NCBI GenBank assembly: GCA_937139365.1
Contig: CAKZPT010000044.1
Span: 1-32,880 of the forward strand
Source: an uncultured bacterium
Lineage (GTDB): Bacteria > Verrucomicrobiota > Kiritimatiellia > PWTM01
DNA: 32,880 nucleotides
Reading direction: 5' to 3'
A model generated the notes under the pieces. It did not search any database. It was not told the DNA's origin and saw nothing but the letters and a program-made list of their open reading frames with translations. The translations under genes were made by a program, and so were the position numbers. This document shows, in pieces, positions 32,576-32,880 of this stretch (position 1 is the stretch's first letter; every line of letters begins with the position of its first letter).

Positions 32576-32880
32576 GAGTCAGCCCATCACCAGCGAGCCG
32601 ACGCGATCCGCCGAGGCCGGCACGGCGAATGTTGTTCTGGGGTACACGTGTCAGTCGATCATTAGCGAGCCGACGCGATCCGCATCATGCCGCACCCAAA
32701 TGCATTTCTGGACAACCCAGTGTCAGTCGATCATTAGCGAGCCGACGCGATCCGCGCCATCCACGCCGCCAGCGTAGTCCAGCAGATCGTCGTGTCAGTC
32801 GATCATTAGCGAGCCGACGCGATCCGCCACCGCCGATGGCCGCAGATACTGGCTCCTTCCGGTGTCAGTCGATCATTAGC
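32576..32880 (-). CRISPR. CRISPR array, degenerate (leader-distal) end, continues beyond the window
   Basis: A 36-bp repeat (+ strand GTGTCAGTCGATCATTAG, then CGAGCCGACGCGATCCGC) occurs identically at 32648-32683, 32720-32755 and 32792-32827. It occurs with five mismatches at 32576-32611 and as a 19-bp stub at 32862-32880 where the window ends. Spacers are unique and 36, 36, 36 and 34 bp long. The most degenerate copies are at the left, and in them the + strand left half is the altered part, as expected for the 3' side of terminal repeats if the array is transcribed right to left. Leader and cas genes should therefore be to the right. Type cannot be assigned from the repeat alone. Confidence 0.9.

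Noticed and set aside
32576-32880. Assignment of the CRISPR repeat to type V-B
   Set aside because: Similarity is limited to the first few and last three bases of one remembered repeat; without cas genes this cannot be supported.

Overview
The window is about 32.9 kb of very GC-rich bacterial DNA, except for a less GC-rich stretch at the right end. Gene content suggests a member of the Planctomycetes-Verrucomicrobia-Lentisphaerae-Kiritimatiellota (PVC) group. The signs are a vWA/DUF4175-like membrane operon with large secreted unknowns, a sulfatase remnant, a giant secreted glycosidase-like protein and a SWIM-SNF2 helicase. This is inferred from gene families; there is no rRNA or marker tree to confirm it.

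Region 1 (1-9736, + strand) is one tightly packed, translationally coupled operon. It encodes a vWA/glutamine-amidotransferase-like membrane protein (5' end cut by the window), a ~1025-aa DUF4175-like membrane/coiled-coil protein, a secreted alpha-alpha-toroid (prenyltransferase/squalene-oxidase repeat) protein, a secreted beta-module protein with a lectin-like centre, and two further exported unknowns. It looks like a cell-envelope machine of unknown job.

Region 2 (9747-18481) is a light/carotenoid cluster. It holds a photolyase-cryptochrome relative with one frameshift, a GT2 glycosyltransferase, a CrtD-like desaturase, a CruF-like carotenoid hydratase, a cysteine-less redoxin on the opposite strand, phytoene synthase, phytoene desaturase, and an alpha/beta hydrolase with Cys at the nucleophile position. 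Together they predict an acyclic (or one-end acyclic) hydroxylated and glycosylated carotenoid.

Region 3 (18464-19930, - strand) is a graveyard of gene pieces: an NlpC/P60-like peptidase with two frameshifts, a sulfatase C-terminus and a CsgG-like N-terminal part, directly abutting.

Region 4 (20008-28961) has phosphoglycerate mutase GpmI behind a structured leader, a 1071-aa secreted glycosidase-like protein, a SWIM-SNF2 helicase overlapping it by ATGA, and a protein-L-isoaspartate methyltransferase in convergent orientation.

Region 5 (29270-32880) has an exported unknown protein broken by three frameshifts, tRNA-Asn with a near-consensus promoter, 750 bp of gene-free DNA, lipoyl synthase LipA on the - strand, a frameshifted IS3-type transposase remnant, and the degenerate (probably leader-distal) end of a CRISPR array that runs off the window. 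Any cas genes must lie to the right, outside the window.
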